A stretch of 64,000 nt of DNA, from assembly GCA_029027985.1 (NCBI GenBank), contig CP119076.1:2354422-2418421 (forward strand). The letters are read 5' to 3'. The stretch is from Klebsiella aerogenes (GTDB lineage: Bacteria > Pseudomonadota > Gammaproteobacteria > Enterobacterales > Enterobacteriaceae). Positions 39,040 through 48,449 of the stretch are shown here, piece after piece (the stretch's first letter is position 1; every line of letters starts with the position of its first letter). The notes beneath the pieces are model-generated. The model did not search any database. It saw only the letters and a program-made list of their open reading frames with translations, and was not told where the DNA came from. Both the position numbers and the translations under genes were made by a program.

Positions 39040-39881
39040 GATTGAGACGTCTCAAGCAAAAGCTGGCGCAGGGCGTCGAGAGGAGATGAAACATACCCCC
39101 GGCGCCAGATAAGCTGGGTGGCGGCCTCGGCGACGATTTGCGTATGGCTGCCGACGGGCAATGTTAGCAGTGATAACACACTGGCTGGCATCAGACAGGC
39201 GTAGCGGCCGGTGGCGAGGTTGGCGATCATGCCGTGGTAAGACCCCACGTCGGCAATGTCGATTCTTTTTCCTGCCTGCTGGAGAAAATCAACGCCGCGC
39301 TGGCGATACGAGCAACCGGCCGGGAAGGCGGCAAAACGGTAGTCGCCTTCGTCAGATGGCGTCACCAGGACCAGTTGTTCGACAAACAGCGGTAGGTACT
39401 CAAGCGCGTCAGGGCACTGAAGACTGCCGTCGGGGCCGCTCGGGAGGCACACCAGGGCGCAGTCCAGGGTCGCGTTTTCGACCTGCTCGGTTAACTGGCG
39501 TGTCGGCATGGTACGTAATGTCAGGTCGACCTGCGGGCAGCGCTGATGAAACATCGGCAACACGGCGGGCAGGCGGCTGGCGGCGCAAGCTTCCATCGCG
39601 CCTAACGATAAGCTTCCGCCGGGCCGTGCCGGATGCAGCGCCTGTTTGGCTTCTTCGGCAAGGCTCAAAATTCGCCGCGCGTAGCTGAGAAAATTTTGCC
39701 CGGCGGGCGAGAGCAGCATCTTCTTGTTACCGCGAACGAACAGCTCGGCTCCCAGTTCCTCTTCCAGTTGCTGAATGCGGGTTGTGATATTGGATTGCGC
39801 GCGTCCGAGCTGCTTCGCCGCCCGGGTCACGCTCTGGGTTTCGGCCACCAGCTTGAAGATCTGTAATGTGGTGTGGTTCAT
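39036..39881 (-). CDS. LysR-type regulator
   Basis: A 281-residue LysR regulator (LQIFKLVAETQSVTRAAKQL, RAQSNITTRIQQLEEELGAELF). The effector domain has LGAMEACAASRLPAVLPMF and a GSYHGMIANLATG motif similar to PtrR in this window, so the two are likely paralogues. Divergent from the nitronate monooxygenase gene over 90 bp, its probable target, and convergent with the YbfB-like MFS. Confidence 0.88.
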   Translation of the reverse strand: MNHTTLQIFKLVAETQSVTRAAKQLGRAQSNITTRIQQLEEELGAELFVRGNKKMLLSPAGQNFLSYARRILSLAEEAKQALHPARPGGSLSLGAMEACAASRLPAVLPMFHQRCPQVDLTLRTMPTRQLTEQVENATLDCALVCLPSGPDGSLQCPDALEYLPLFVEQLVLVTPSDEGDYRFAAFPAGCSYRQRGVDFLQQAGKRIDIADVGSYHGMIANLATGRYACLMPASVLSLLTLPVGSHTQIVAEAATQLIWRRGYVSSPLDALRQLLLETSQS

Positions 39882-39972
39882 ATTTTTCTTCTCAATATGA
39901 CAATGGTGTTGATCTTATCATCTTAAAAAGAGATGGTTAATGCCCGATATCGCAAATTGTACAGGAACTATG

Positions 39973-41031
39973 ATGAATCAGCGTTTACTGCAGCGGCTTA
40001 ATATTCGTTATCCGATTATTCAGGCGCCGATGGCCGGGGTGTCGACCCCAGCGCTGGCTGCGGCGGTGAGTGATGCCGGCGGCCTGGGCTCGCTGGGGCT
40101 CGGCGCTTCAACGGTCGCGCAGGCGCAATCGTTGATCGAACAGACCCGGCAGCTTACCGGGCGTCCGTTTAATGTCAATGTGTTCTGCCACACCGCGGCG
40201 CGCCGCGATAGTGAACGTGAAGCGCAGTGGCTGGCGCGACTGGCTCCGGTCTTTTCGCGCTACGGCGGCACGCCGCCGTCGCAACTTAGCGAAATTTATC
40301 AAACTTTCCACAATCATCAACCGATGCTCGATATGCTGCTTGAGCAGGCGCCGGCGGTGGTCAGTTTTCATTTCGGCGTGCCGTCGACAGAGGTCATTCG
40401 CCGCTTCCAGCAACAGGGGACGGTAACCATGGCGACCGCCACCTGTATGGCGGAAGCGCGGCTAATTGTGCAAGCAGGCATCGATGTCATCGTTGCACAA
40501 GGCTATGAAGCTGGCGGCCATCGCGGGATTTTTGATCCGCATGGCGACGATCGACAAATGAGCACCTTCACGTTGGTTCAGGCTCTGAAACGGGCCGTCG
40601 AACTGCCGATTATTGCTGCGGGTGGCATTATGGATGGCGCGGGGATTGCCAGCCTGATGCGGCTTGGTGCGGCGGGCGCACAGCTGGGAACGGCATTTTT
40701 ATTATGCCCGGAAGCGGCCACCGATAGCGGTTACCGTCAGGCCATTACCCAAAATAGTGACAGTGTCACTCATCTAACAGCGGCAATCTCCGGGCGTCCG
40801 GCGCGTTGTGTAAAAAATAGCTGGAGCGAGCTGGTGAACGCCTCCGGGGAGCAGGGAATTCCGGCTTATCCCGTCGCTTACTCCGCCGGGAAAGCGCTGG
40901 CTGCTGCGGCGAAAGCGCAGGGCGATCAGGGTTTCGGCGCTCACTGGGCGGGACAAGGCGTGGCGATGATCCGCGAGATGCCAGCGGCGCAACTGGTTAA
41001 CGTGTTGGCAGAAGAAGGCGGCTTCAGGTAG
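39973..41031 (+). CDS. Nitronate monooxygenase (2-nitropropane dioxygenase family)
   Basis: A 352-residue FMN enzyme (TIM barrel) oxidising propionate 3-nitronate or related nitronates. Motifs: NIRYPIIQAPMAGVSTPALAA, GGLGSLGLGA, AQGYEAGGHRG (with the catalytic histidine), IAAGGIMDG and LGAAGAQLGTAFLL. Two adjacent ATG codons; the second is at better distance from AGGA. Divergent from a LysR regulator. Confidence 0.88.
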   Translation: MNQRLLQRLNIRYPIIQAPMAGVSTPALAAAVSDAGGLGSLGLGASTVAQAQSLIEQTRQLTGRPFNVNVFCHTAARRDSEREAQWLARLAPVFSRYGGTPPSQLSEIYQTFHNHQPMLDMLLEQAPAVVSFHFGVPSTEVIRRFQQQGTVTMATATCMAEARLIVQAGIDVIVAQGYEAGGHRGIFDPHGDDRQMSTFTLVQALKRAVELPIIAAGGIMDGAGIASLMRLGAAGAQLGTAFLLCPEAATDSGYRQAITQNSDSVTHLTAAISGRPARCVKNSWSELVNASGEQGIPAYPVAYSAGKALAAAAKAQGDQGFGAHWAGQGVAMIREMPAAQLVNVLAEEGGFR

Positions 41032-41051
41032 CCGCCTGTGCTGACACGGCA

Positions 41052-41723
41052 TTAGCGGCGATGGGCCAGTTGACGCACCAGCCGATCGCCGACCATCTGT
41101 ACGCCCTGAACCATTGCTACCAGGATCAGCACGGTGCCGACCATCACCTGATCGTTAAAACGCTGATAGCCGTAGCGAATCGCCAGATCGCCGAGACCGC
41201 CGCCGCCAATGACACCCGCCATCGACGAAAAGCCGATCAGCATCACGATGGTCAGAGTGATTCCCGCCAGTAAGGCGGGCAATGCTTCCGGCAACAGCGA
41301 TTTAAAAATCACGTGCCACAGATTGCCACCCATCGACAGAATTGCCTCGATGCGCCCGTAATCAACTTCATCCAGCGCGTTTTCGGTCAGGCGCGCAAAG
41401 AAAGGAAAGGCGCCGATGGTGATGGGCACTACCGCCGCGCTGCTACCTAATGTGGTGCCGATAATCAGGCGCGTAAAAGGGATTAACGCGATCAGCAGGA
41501 CGATAAAGGGCAGCGAGCGGCCAAAGTTTATAATGGCGCCCAGCAGCGCATTCAGCTTCGGCATCGGCGCCAGGCCGTTACGCCGGGAGACGAACAGCAA
41601 TACGCCGACCGGCAACCCGAGCAAAATAGTGAATAATGCCGCCAGCCCCACCATATACAAGGTGTCCAGCGTGCCGCTCCATAACAGCGGCCACAACTCT
41701 TCCCAGCTCATGCGACTACGCAT
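41052..41723 (-). CDS. MetI-like ABC transporter permease
   Basis: A 223-residue permease with five or six segments and the EAA-loop motif ([20 protein letters not shown]). Matches Met[22 protein letters not shown] and [14 protein letters not shown]. Overlaps the ATPase gene by 16 bases. Last gene of the oxygenase-MetQ-MetN-MetI operon. The cargo is probably methionine or an oxidised/related sulfur compound, not proven. Confidence 0.88.
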   Translation of the reverse strand: MRSRMSWEELWPLLWSGTLDTLYMVGLAALFTILLGLPVGVLLFVSRRNGLAPMPKLNALLGAIINFGRSLPFIVLLIALIPFTRLIIGTTLGSSAAVVPITIGAFPFFARLTENALDEVDYGRIEAILSMGGNLWHVIFKSLLPEALPALLAGITLTIVMLIGFSSMAGVIGGGGLGDLAIRYGYQRFNDQVMVGTVLILVAMVQGVQMVGDRLVRQLAHRR

Positions 41724-42499
41724 AAAGGCCTCCCATGAAAGCCGTGGCGGGCGAGGAACGCCTGTTCCGCCTGCGGGTTATGCAGCAATGACTGGCGTAA
41801 TCTGGACCACGGTGTTACCAGCAGGTCGGCAATTTTTCCACTCTCAATGACATCGCCGTGCTCCAGTAGCGCCGCGTGATCGCACAGCGTTTTGACGACC
41901 TCCAACTCATGGGTAATCAGGACGATGGTCAGCTTGAGCCGCTGATTGATATCTGCCAGCAAAGCCAGTACCGAGGCGGTGGTTTCCGGGTCGAGCGCGC
42001 TGGTCGCTTCATCGCACAGCAAGACATCCGGACCGGCGGCCAGCGCGCGGGCGATGCCGACGCGCTGCTTTTGTCCACCGGAAAGCTGGGAAGGAAAGGC
42101 CTCCGCTTTGTCCGCCAGTCCCACCAGTTCCAGCAGTTCCTCTACACGCTCACGGCGCGCGATTTTGCCGATACCGGCGATTTCCAACGGCACGGCGATG
42201 TTGTCAGCAACGCTTCGGGCATGCAGCAGGTTGAAGTGCTGGAATATCATTCCGGTGCGTAGCCGGTACTGACGCAAACCGGCTTTATCCAGCTGTGCAA
42301 TGTCCTGACCGTTCACCACGATACGGCCCGCGGAGGGCCGTTCGAGTAAATTGAGGCAGCGGATCAGCGTGCTTTTTCCCGCGCCGCTGCGCCCGAGGAT
42401 GCCGTAAATCGCTCCTTTAGGGATCCGCAGCGATACATCGTTGAGCGCCGGTCGGCCTGTCCCGGCGTAGGTTTTGCTCAGCCCAATAATCTCAATCAT
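41708..42499 (-). CDS. MetN-like ABC ATPase lacking the NIL domain
   Basis: A 263-residue ATPase: Walker [10 protein letters not shown] (about residue 36), Q-loop FQHFNLL, signature LSGGQKQR (about 138), Walker [14 protein letters not shown] and H-switch ITHELEVVK. MetN of E. coli is about 343 residues because of a C-terminal NIL domain that binds methionine and shuts off transport; that domain is absent here. Overlaps the next genes on both sides (4 and 16 bases). Confidence 0.9.
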   Translation of the reverse strand: MIEIIGLSKTYAGTGRPALNDVSLRIPKGAIYGILGRSGAGKSTLIRCLNLLERPSAGRIVVNGQDIAQLDKAGLRQYRLRTGMIFQHFNLLHARSVADNIAVPLEIAGIGKIARRERVEELLELVGLADKAEAFPSQLSGGQKQRVGIARALAAGPDVLLCDEATSALDPETTASVLALLADINQRLKLTIVLITHELEVVKTLCDHAALLEHGDVIESGKIADLLVTPWSRLRQSLLHNPQAEQAFLARHGFHGRPLCVVA

Positions 42500-43302
42500 G
42501 ACTGCGGCGCGACCGGAATAACCGAGCCGTGATAGGTCTTGCGAATGAACTCGGCGACCTGCGGTGAGGTCAGTTCTTTCGCCAGCGCGGTGATGCGTGG
42601 ATCGTTTGCCAGTTGCGGGGTGGTGACCAGGATGTTGGCGTAAGGGTTATTGCTCGCGCTTTCCAGCCCCAGGGCATCTTTTGCCGGTATGAGACCCGCT
42701 TCCAGCGCGTAGTTACCGTTAATCACCGCCAGATCAACGTCGTCTAACGAACGCGGGATCTGTGGCGATTCAATTTCGAGGATGTTGAGATGTTTCGGGT
42801 TTTCTACAATATCTTTCGGCGTCGCCAGCGTGGTCGCCGGATCGGTAAATTTGGCATTGAGCTTTATCAGTCCCTGGCTTTGTAGCAGGAACAGCGCGCG
42901 GCTGAGGTTGGTGGTGTTATTCGGCACCGCGACGGTACCGTTCTGCGGTACGGAGGTAAAATCTTTGTGTTTACGGGAATAAATACCCAGCGGCTCAATA
43001 TGGACGGTGGCCGCCACCGCAAAGGTTTTGCCGAGCGCTTTTTCCTGATCTTTCAGATAGGGAACGTGCTGGAAATAGTTAGCATCAACGTCGCCGTTGG
43101 CCAGCAGTTCGTTGGCGTTAACGCCACTGGTGAGTTCGACCACTTTAATATCAAGGCTGGGATCGATTTTTTTGATGTAATTGAGGATCTCAGCGTGCGG
43201 CACCGGGTCAGCGGCGACCCGCAGCGCGGCGGCCTGCGCGGATGTCCATGCCAGAGAAAGCGATAAGGCGACCCCTGCCAGTTTAAATGCGGCATATTTC
43301 AT
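42496..43302 (-). CDS. MetQ/NlpA-family substrate-binding protein
   Basis: A 268-residue periplasmic binding protein. Signal peptide ends SAQA-A and, unlike MetQ, there is no lipobox cysteine, so it is probably soluble in the periplasm. Motifs: [64 protein letters not shown]. Lies 18 bases after the oxygenase and overlaps the ATPase by four bases. Confidence 0.9.
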   Translation of the reverse strand: MKYAAFKLAGVALSLSLAWTSAQAAALRVAADPVPHAEILNYIKKIDPSLDIKVVELTSGVNANELLANGDVDANYFQHVPYLKDQEKALGKTFAVAATVHIEPLGIYSRKHKDFTSVPQNGTVAVPNNTTNLSRALFLLQSQGLIKLNAKFTDPATTLATPKDIVENPKHLNILEIESPQIPRSLDDVDLAVINGNYALEAGLIPAKDALGLESASNNPYANILVTTPQLANDPRITALAKELTSPQVAEFIRKTYHGSVIPVAPQS

Positions 43303-43320
43303 ATGATTATCCTTATTAAA

Positions 43321-44349
43321 TTAAACAATCGGTTGTTCGCGACGTTCGCGATACACATCCTGGTAGTAACGTTCGGCGACATCCGGGTGGGAACGCAGTC
43401 GACCTTTGAGGTAATTCCAACCAACATCGCGCAGCAGCGGATTTTGCGGATCGCTATCCGGGCCAGACGCTTCCCGCGCCAGATGGGCTGGCAGGCGATA
43501 AACCGGCACTACGGCATCAAGTTGGGCGCCGAGGAAGAAGGCAATCGAGAGGCGTTGCTGCGTTGCCGGCGGCGAGACGACGCGGTGCACCGTGGCCCGC
43601 AGGTACCCGTTAGTGGCGAGTTCCAGCAGTTCGCCAATGTTGACCACAAAGCTGCCCGCCAGCGGGGTGGCGTCAATCCAGCGATCCGGGGCAACTTCCA
43701 CCTGCAGGCCTTTTTGAGCGTCCTGAAGCAGGAAGCTTAAGAAACCCGAGTCTTTATGCGCGCCGACGCCCTGGGCGCTTTGCGTTTCGCGCTGGCCGGG
43801 GTAGCGGATCAATTTGATATGTTCATTCGGCTGATCGCCATACAGCGCGTCAAAGGCGTTGGCTGGCAGCTGTAGCGCTTCGGCAAAGGCGCGTAGCAGG
43901 GTGATCCCCACGCCGGTCATTGCCTGTTGCCAGCTCAGCAAAGTGGGTTTTAATGAGGGTAGCGCGACAGGCCAGAGATTCGGGCCCTGCAGGCGCTGCC
44001 AGCGCGGGGCGTCATTATTGAGGGTTAATGCCGGACGTTCGGCGCCAATATCAAACTGTTCACGCCAGTCCGGCTGCCCGCGAGTCAGCTCGGAGGCCGC
44101 GCGGTTGTAGCCGCGAAAGTGCGGGGAATGGATCATCGCGACCTGCTGCTTTTGCTCCTGTTCAAGTGCAAAAAAACGCCGCGCCTGGCGCTGGACTTCA
44201 TGCTGCAGCCCGTCATCGACGCCGTGGTTAATCAGATAAAAAAAACCAATGTCGCGGGCGGCATGGCGGAGATCGGCAAGGAATCCCGCTTTTTCAGCGG
44301 GGTTGGCGTAACGGGCCAGGTCGATAATCGGTAAAGTCGTTGCGTTCAT
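43321..44349 (-). CDS. 2-oxoglutarate/Fe(II) oxygenase, isopenicillin N synthase type
   Basis: A 342-residue cytoplasmic oxygenase. N-terminal DIOX_N region (PIIDLARYANP, GFFYLINHGVDD), iron ligands His and Asp in VGAHKDSGFLSFLL (about residue 197) and the distal His in ATVHRVVSP (about 255), with RLSIAFFL supplying the 2-oxoglutarate-binding arginine. It leads an operon with a MetQNI-like transporter and follows a Cys-Cys leader ORF; probably oxidises the imported compound. The substrate is unknown. CGGAGAA precedes the ATG. Confidence 0.88.
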   Translation of the reverse strand: MNATTLPIIDLARYANPAEKAGFLADLRHAARDIGFFYLINHGVDDGLQHEVQRQARRFFALEQEQKQQVAMIHSPHFRGYNRAASELTRGQPDWREQFDIGAERPALTLNNDAPRWQRLQGPNLWPVALPSLKPTLLSWQQAMTGVGITLLRAFAEALQLPANAFDALYGDQPNEHIKLIRYPGQRETQSAQGVGAHKDSGFLSFLLQDAQKGLQVEVAPDRWIDATPLAGSFVVNIGELLELATNGYLRATVHRVVSPPATQQRLSIAFFLGAQLDAVVPVYRLPAHLAREASGPDSDPQNPLLRDVGWNYLKGRLRSHPDVAERYYQDVYRERREQPIV

Positions 44350-44422
44350 TGTGTTCTCCGAAAACAGGATACGGGTAATGGGCGATGGACAAATTCAGGG
44401 TTCGGCGACAACAACGGCGCAT
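44294..44422 (-). CDS. Probable Cys-Cys leader peptide of the oxygenase/ABC operon
   Basis: A 42-residue frame starting MRRCCRR at 44422, with GAGGAA six bases before the ATG, a strong ribosome site. It ends 55 bases inside the oxygenase gene in another frame, so the oxygenase ribosome site lies within the leader. Two adjacent cysteine codons near the start suggest cysteine-charged-tRNA or translation-coupled control of a sulfur operon. This is inference; no experimental leader of this sequence is known to me. A longer in-frame start at 44482 exists but has no ribosome site. Confidence 0.55.
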   Translation of the reverse strand: MRRCCRRTLNLSIAHYPYPVFGEHNERNDFTDYRPGPLRQPR

Positions 44423-44599
44423 GGTTATTTCCTCAGTCGGGGTGTTGAGTTCAGCTTGCCTCAGGGGAGTTTTTTCGACCAATAACGTTCTTTTCTAATT
44501 TATGACCGTGGCGGGTTCAGTGCTTTTGCGAAAAACAGATAAGGCGGGAAAGTGCCCCGATAGCGGCGTCGCCTGTTGCACTGGGGAACAGGAGTCAGT

Positions 44600-44908
44600 A
44601 TGGTGTGCGAAATTTTCCATGCAGGAATGGCAATGCAGCCTTCAAAAGATCCGCTTCACGGCGTGACGCTCGAAGCGTTACTCACCGACCTGGTCGCCAG
44701 GTACGGCTGGGATGAACTGGCCAAACATATCAAAATTAACTGCTTCAAAAGCGACCCGAGTATCAAGTCCAGCCTGAAGTTTCTGCGCCGGACGCCGTGG
44801 GCGCGCAAAGAGGTTGAAACCTTTTATCTTGATTCGCTGGAAGGCCTGATCGACAAACCCTCTGCGCCCGCCGATGCCGGTCCGTGGGCCAACTGGCGCA
44901 AGAAGTAG
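44600..44908 (+). CDS. VF530-family DNA-binding protein
   Basis: A 102-residue protein with the VF530 (DUF2132) domain: [55 protein letters not shown]. Two starts are plausible: ATG at 44600 with AGGAG five bases upstream, and ATG at 44633, closer to the family start. Function: probable double-stranded DNA binding in the family, physiological role unknown. Confidence 0.85.
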   Translation: MVCEIFHAGMAMQPSKDPLHGVTLEALLTDLVARYGWDELAKHIKINCFKSDPSIKSSLKFLRRTPWARKEVETFYLDSLEGLIDKPSAPADAGPWANWRKK

Positions 44909-44914
44909 GCCCGC

Positions 44915-45874
44915 TCAGGTCATTGCGGTTTCGCGAGCCGCGTTACGCAGCGCGCCCGGCGCTTTGCCGGTGATTCGTTTGAAGGCGCGGCTAAAGGCGG
45001 CCAGCGAATTGTAGCCCAGACGGAAGGCGACTTTTTCCAGCGCTTCGCCTTCATGGCTGATGTATTGCACCGCCAGACGCATGCGCAGCTCCGTCAGATA
45101 GCGGGCTGGCGTGGTGCCGGTAGCGCTGAGAAAGCGTTCGGCAAATACCGAGCGCGAAAGTCCGGATTCGCGAGCCAAATCTTCGACCTTCCAGTTAACG
45201 CCGGGTTGTTGGTGCATCGCGTAAATCGCCCGCGACAGCTTCGGGTCGCGCAGCACCTGCACCCATCCGGTGGCGTTACCGCAGCCGCACTCCACCCAGG
45301 CGCGGACGATCAACGCCGCGACCACATCGGCCAGACGCGCCAGAATACCGGCATAGCCGACCTGGCGGGTCAGTGATTCGCGCTCCATGGCCGCCAGCAG
45401 CGGCTGAATTTCCGGCCGGGTTTTGAGCAGGCTACTGACCAGCATCACTTCCGGCATGGCCCTGACCAGCGGCTGCATCCCGCCTAATTCAAAATCCATG
45501 CAGGCACTGAAGACTACCGCATTGTCCTGCGTATTGACGCAGCCTTCATTTTTGATGCAGGAAACGGTCGCACAGACCGGTTGGCTGTCGAGCTCCATTA
45601 CGTTCACCCGTGAGGCGTTGGCATCAGATAGCAGGGCATGCGCGCCGCTATTGGGAATGAACACCGCGTCACCGCTTTCCAGGGCGAATGCTTTACCGTT
45701 GCTCATCTGCAGCAGCAGCGGCCCGCGGCTCACAAAATGAAACTGGGCTTTGCCGGGAACCGAGCTGAACGCCACGCCAAAGGGGCGGGAGGTTTCAATG
45801 CGGCGGTATTTCACGCCCGACAGTCGCATCCCCTGCAAGAGTTCGCTGGTGAGATCTAACGTTTGCTGGCTCAT
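44915..45874 (-). CDS. AraC-family regulator with cupin domain
   Basis: A 319-residue regulator: N-terminal cupin_6-type domain (LSSG-free, LESGDAVFIPNSGAHAL) and C-terminal AraC DNA-binding domain (about 215-310, WKVEDLARESGLSRSVFAER and KVAFRLGYNSLAAFSRAFK). Several cysteines (VCATVSCIKNEGC, CGCGN) could make it redox-responsive, as in related RclR-like regulators. Divergent from the NepI-like exporter, its probable target. Confidence 0.85.
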   Translation of the reverse strand: MSQQTLDLTSELLQGMRLSGVKYRRIETSRPFGVAFSSVPGKAQFHFVSRGPLLLQMSNGKAFALESGDAVFIPNSGAHALLSDANASRVNVMELDSQPVCATVSCIKNEGCVNTQDNAVVFSACMDFELGGMQPLVRAMPEVMLVSSLLKTRPEIQPLLAAMERESLTRQVGYAGILARLADVVAALIVRAWVECGCGNATGWVQVLRDPKLSRAIYAMHQQPGVNWKVEDLARESGLSRSVFAERFLSATGTTPARYLTELRMRLAVQYISHEGEALEKVAFRLGYNSLAAFSRAFKRITGKAPGALRNAARETAMT

Positions 45875-45978
45875 CTACATTCCGGACGAATAATCAATAA
45901 TTGAAGAGTATGTATCATATATCGTCTTTACGGAAGTCTCTAAGCTTGGCGAATGTTAATGATTCTGGAGAGATGTAT

Positions 45979-47178
45979 ATGAGTTCCTGCATTGTCGCGG
46001 AAGAAAGCGCGCTTAACGTCCGCCCGGCATGGCGTGCCGTGTATGCGCTGGCGTTGGGGGTATTCGGCCTGATTGTCGCTGAGTTTTTACCGGCCAGTTT
46101 GCTGACCCCGATGGCGTCAAGCCTTGGGGTCAGCGAAGGAATGGCCGGACAGGCGGTGACTGCCACGGCGCTTATCGCCCTGGTGACCGGGTTATTAATC
46201 ACTACCGCCACCCGCAATATCGACAGACGCTGGGTGCTGATGTTTTTCTCGGTGTTGCAAATCATCTCCAGCCTGATGGTGGCCTTTGCCGGTTCGTTGG
46301 AGTTTCTGCTGTTAGGACGGCTGTTGCTGGGGATCGCCATTGGCGGGTTCTGGGCGATGTCAACGGCCACCGCCATGCGTCTGGTTCCGACGGCGATGGT
46401 GCCGAAGGCGCTGGCAATTATCTTCTCGGCAGTGTCGATCGCCACCGTCGTGGCGGCGCCGTTGGGCAGTTATTTTGGCGCGTTGATTGGCTGGCGTAAC
46501 GTCTTTATTATCTGCGCCGTACCGAGCCTGGTGGCGCTACTGTGGCAGCTGTGGGTTCTGCCGTCGATGCGCCCGGATAGCGCGGGCAGCTTGAGTACGC
46601 TGTTTAAGGTGTTGCGTCGTCCGGGGATGGTCGGCGGACTGCTGGCATCGATTTTAATTTTTGGCGGTCATTTCGCCTTCTTTACGTACCTGCGACCGTT
46701 TCTGGAAACCGTGGCGCTGGCGAGCGTAGAAGGGGTGTCATTGATTCTGCTGGGATTCGGTATTGCCAACTTTATCGGCACTTCGATTGCCGGACATCTG
46801 CTGGCGCGTAGCCTGCGCATGACGCTGGCGCTGGTTCCGCTGGCCATGAGCCTGCTGGCGCTGATGATGGTGCTGTTTGGCCATATCGCGCTTCTGGACG
46901 GTCTGTTGGTGGCGCTGTGGGGATTTGCTTTTGGTCTGGTCCCGGTTGGCTGGTCAACCTGGCTTGCCACCACGGCGCCGGATGAGGCCGAGAGCGCCGG
47001 GGGATTATTGGTTGCGGCGATCCAGTTGGCAATAAGCGCCGGTGCCGCAGGCGGCGGGGCGGTATTTGATATCAGCGGCGCCAGCGGCGTATTTACCGGC
47101 AGCGGACTGTTATTATTAAGCGCGATGCTGATTGTTTTTATCGGCGTGCGGGTGACGCCAACAACCAGTGCTGAATAA
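45979..47178 (+). CDS. NepI-like MFS efflux transporter
   Basis: A 399-residue MFS protein of 12 segments, related to E. coli NepI (purine ribonucleoside exporter): VAEFLPASLLTPMASSLGVS, GLLLGIAIGGFWAMSTATAM, GFGIANFIGTSIAGHLL and GWSTWLATTAPDEAESAGG. The ATG at 45979 sits eight bases after GGAG. The inducer and substrate are unknown; the divergent cupin-AraC regulator is likely its controller. Confidence 0.85.
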   Translation: MSSCIVAEESALNVRPAWRAVYALALGVFGLIVAEFLPASLLTPMASSLGVSEGMAGQAVTATALIALVTGLLITTATRNIDRRWVLMFFSVLQIISSLMVAFAGSLEFLLLGRLLLGIAIGGFWAMSTATAMRLVPTAMVPKALAIIFSAVSIATVVAAPLGSYFGALIGWRNVFIICAVPSLVALLWQLWVLPSMRPDSAGSLSTLFKVLRRPGMVGGLLASILIFGGHFAFFTYLRPFLETVALASVEGVSLILLGFGIANFIGTSIAGHLLARSLRMTLALVPLAMSLLALMMVLFGHIALLDGLLVALWGFAFGLVPVGWSTWLATTAPDEAESAGGLLVAAIQLAISAGAAGGGAVFDISGASGVFTGSGLLLLSAMLIVFIGVRVTPTTSAE

Positions 47179-47209
47179 ATAAACGCGCCTGCGGGCGCGC
47201 TTATTTTTT
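47177..47209 (+). terminator. Terminator of the NepI-like gene
   Basis: GC-rich stem CGCGCC / GGCGCG flanked by AAATAAA and TTATTTTTT, beginning at the stop codon. Confidence 0.75.
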
Positions 47210-47389
47210 AATTTTGTTCAGTCGTCGCAATCCTCACCTTAGCGATATAAAACGATCGGTTGGTTATTTATTCGCAATTATTCACAATGGTGGTGTCATG
47301 TTTACCCGTAACAATACGGATGACGTGGCGACGGCGATGTGGTCAGGTGATTTCCATGATGATCCAGCGCTATGTTATTAATTATTCTG

Positions 47390-47638
47390 TTAAATAGCGT
47401 CTGTCAGTTGGTCGACAATAACTTTGCCGGCGTTATCAAATTGGGTAATGCGGAAATTAACGTTCCAGGAGCGGCGAGTATTGAATTTATCAAACAGGGA
47501 GACACGGCCTTTTTTCTTCCCCTCTTTGTTGAGGATCACCCATTCCGTCACTTCGGCATATTGCTGATTATGTTGATGGCCGGTTTGTTGTTCAACTAAC
47601 TGGTCTTCTGTTTCCAGTTTTAAATAATCGCGTAACAT
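47390..47638 (-). CDS. Small hypothetical protein
   Basis: An 82-residue soluble protein, MLRDYLKLETEDQLVEQQTG at the start, followed by EVTEWVILNKEGKKKGRVSLF and a strand-rich C-terminal half. GAGGTG lies four to five bases before the ATG. No family recognised. Isolated in an 800-bp gap between the NepI-like gene and the VOC gene. Confidence 0.55.
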   Translation of the reverse strand: MLRDYLKLETEDQLVEQQTGHQHNQQYAEVTEWVILNKEGKKKGRVSLFDKFNTRRSWNVNFRITQFDNAGKVIVDQLTDAI

Positions 47639-47960
47639 TTTGCACCTCTTTGTTAATGTTTTTTTAACGTTACTCCTTTTTTCGATTCTTTCAATCTGAA
47701 TTTTTAATCAATAGCGGTAACTATTAGAACGCGAGGTAACGGTTATATTTTCAGTATTGCCAATAATAAAATATCCCGATATCGCGCTTCCGGCAGAATA
47801 TGGTCGTTAACCCTGGTTTTCTGTCAGCTTTCGCATCTCCTGACCGTCAGACTGCTATGCTACAGTGACTTAATGGCGGCATACCGGCGCGCGCTTCGTT
47901 AACTGAAGCGTTTCAAAGAGGTGATAACGGCGCGCATTTCCCATTTCAGGGAGAATATCC

Positions 47961-48404
47961 ATGAATGTATCATCCAGCGATAACTGGCTTATCGATCACA
48001 CCAGTATCAGCGTGCGCGATATTTACCGCAGCGTTGAATTCTATCAGGCGCTGCTGGCGCCGCTGCGAATAACAATCTTAATGCGTATCGACCGTCATTT
48101 TGCCGTGACGGATGACACCGCGACCGATTTGGGCGGTGTGGCTTTTGGCATCGATTACCCGGTTTTTTGGATTGACGTTTTTCATCGTCCTGACGGATAT
48201 CAGCATATTGCCTTCCGCGCTACCGACCGTGAGCAGGTGATTCGCAGCTATCAGGCCGGACTGGCGGCCGGGGGAAGCGATAACGGTGGGCCGGGCGATC
48301 GCGGCGGCCCGGATGGGCCGGTTGGCTATCCGCCGGGGTATTACGCGGCTTTTTTACTCGACCCGGATGAGAATAATATTGAGGTGCTGTGCCGGGAGTC
48401 CTGA
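47961..48404 (+). CDS. VOC-family (glyoxalase/dioxygenase fold) protein
   Basis: A 147-residue single vicinal-oxygen-chelate protein. Motifs: DHTSISVRDIYRSVEFYQALL, HIAFRATDREQV, and DPDENNIEVLC, the usual metal histidine and glutamate positions. Function unknown. AGGGAG lies before the ATG. Convergent with mtcC, with a shared terminator between. Confidence 0.85.
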   Translation: MNVSSSDNWLIDHTSISVRDIYRSVEFYQALLAPLRITILMRIDRHFAVTDDTATDLGGVAFGIDYPVFWIDVFHRPDGYQHIAFRATDREQVIRSYQAGLAAGGSDNGGPGDRGGPDGPVGYPPGYYAAFLLDPDENNIEVLCRES

Positions 48405-48442
48405 AAATAAACCGCTGGTGTGGTGAATAAACACGCCAGCGG
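48405..48442 (-). terminator. Terminator of mtcBC
   Basis: On the minus strand a near-perfect stem (CCGCTGG / CCAGCGG) is followed by TTTATTTTCAGG. Lies 8 bases past the mtcC stop; between convergent genes. Confidence 0.6.
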
Positions 48443-48449
48443 CTGACGG

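Noticed and set aside
40756-40770. AGTGACAGTGTCACT palindrome similar to the tam/MBL operator candidate
   Set aside because: It lies inside the nitronate monooxygenase coding region and is short; likely chance.
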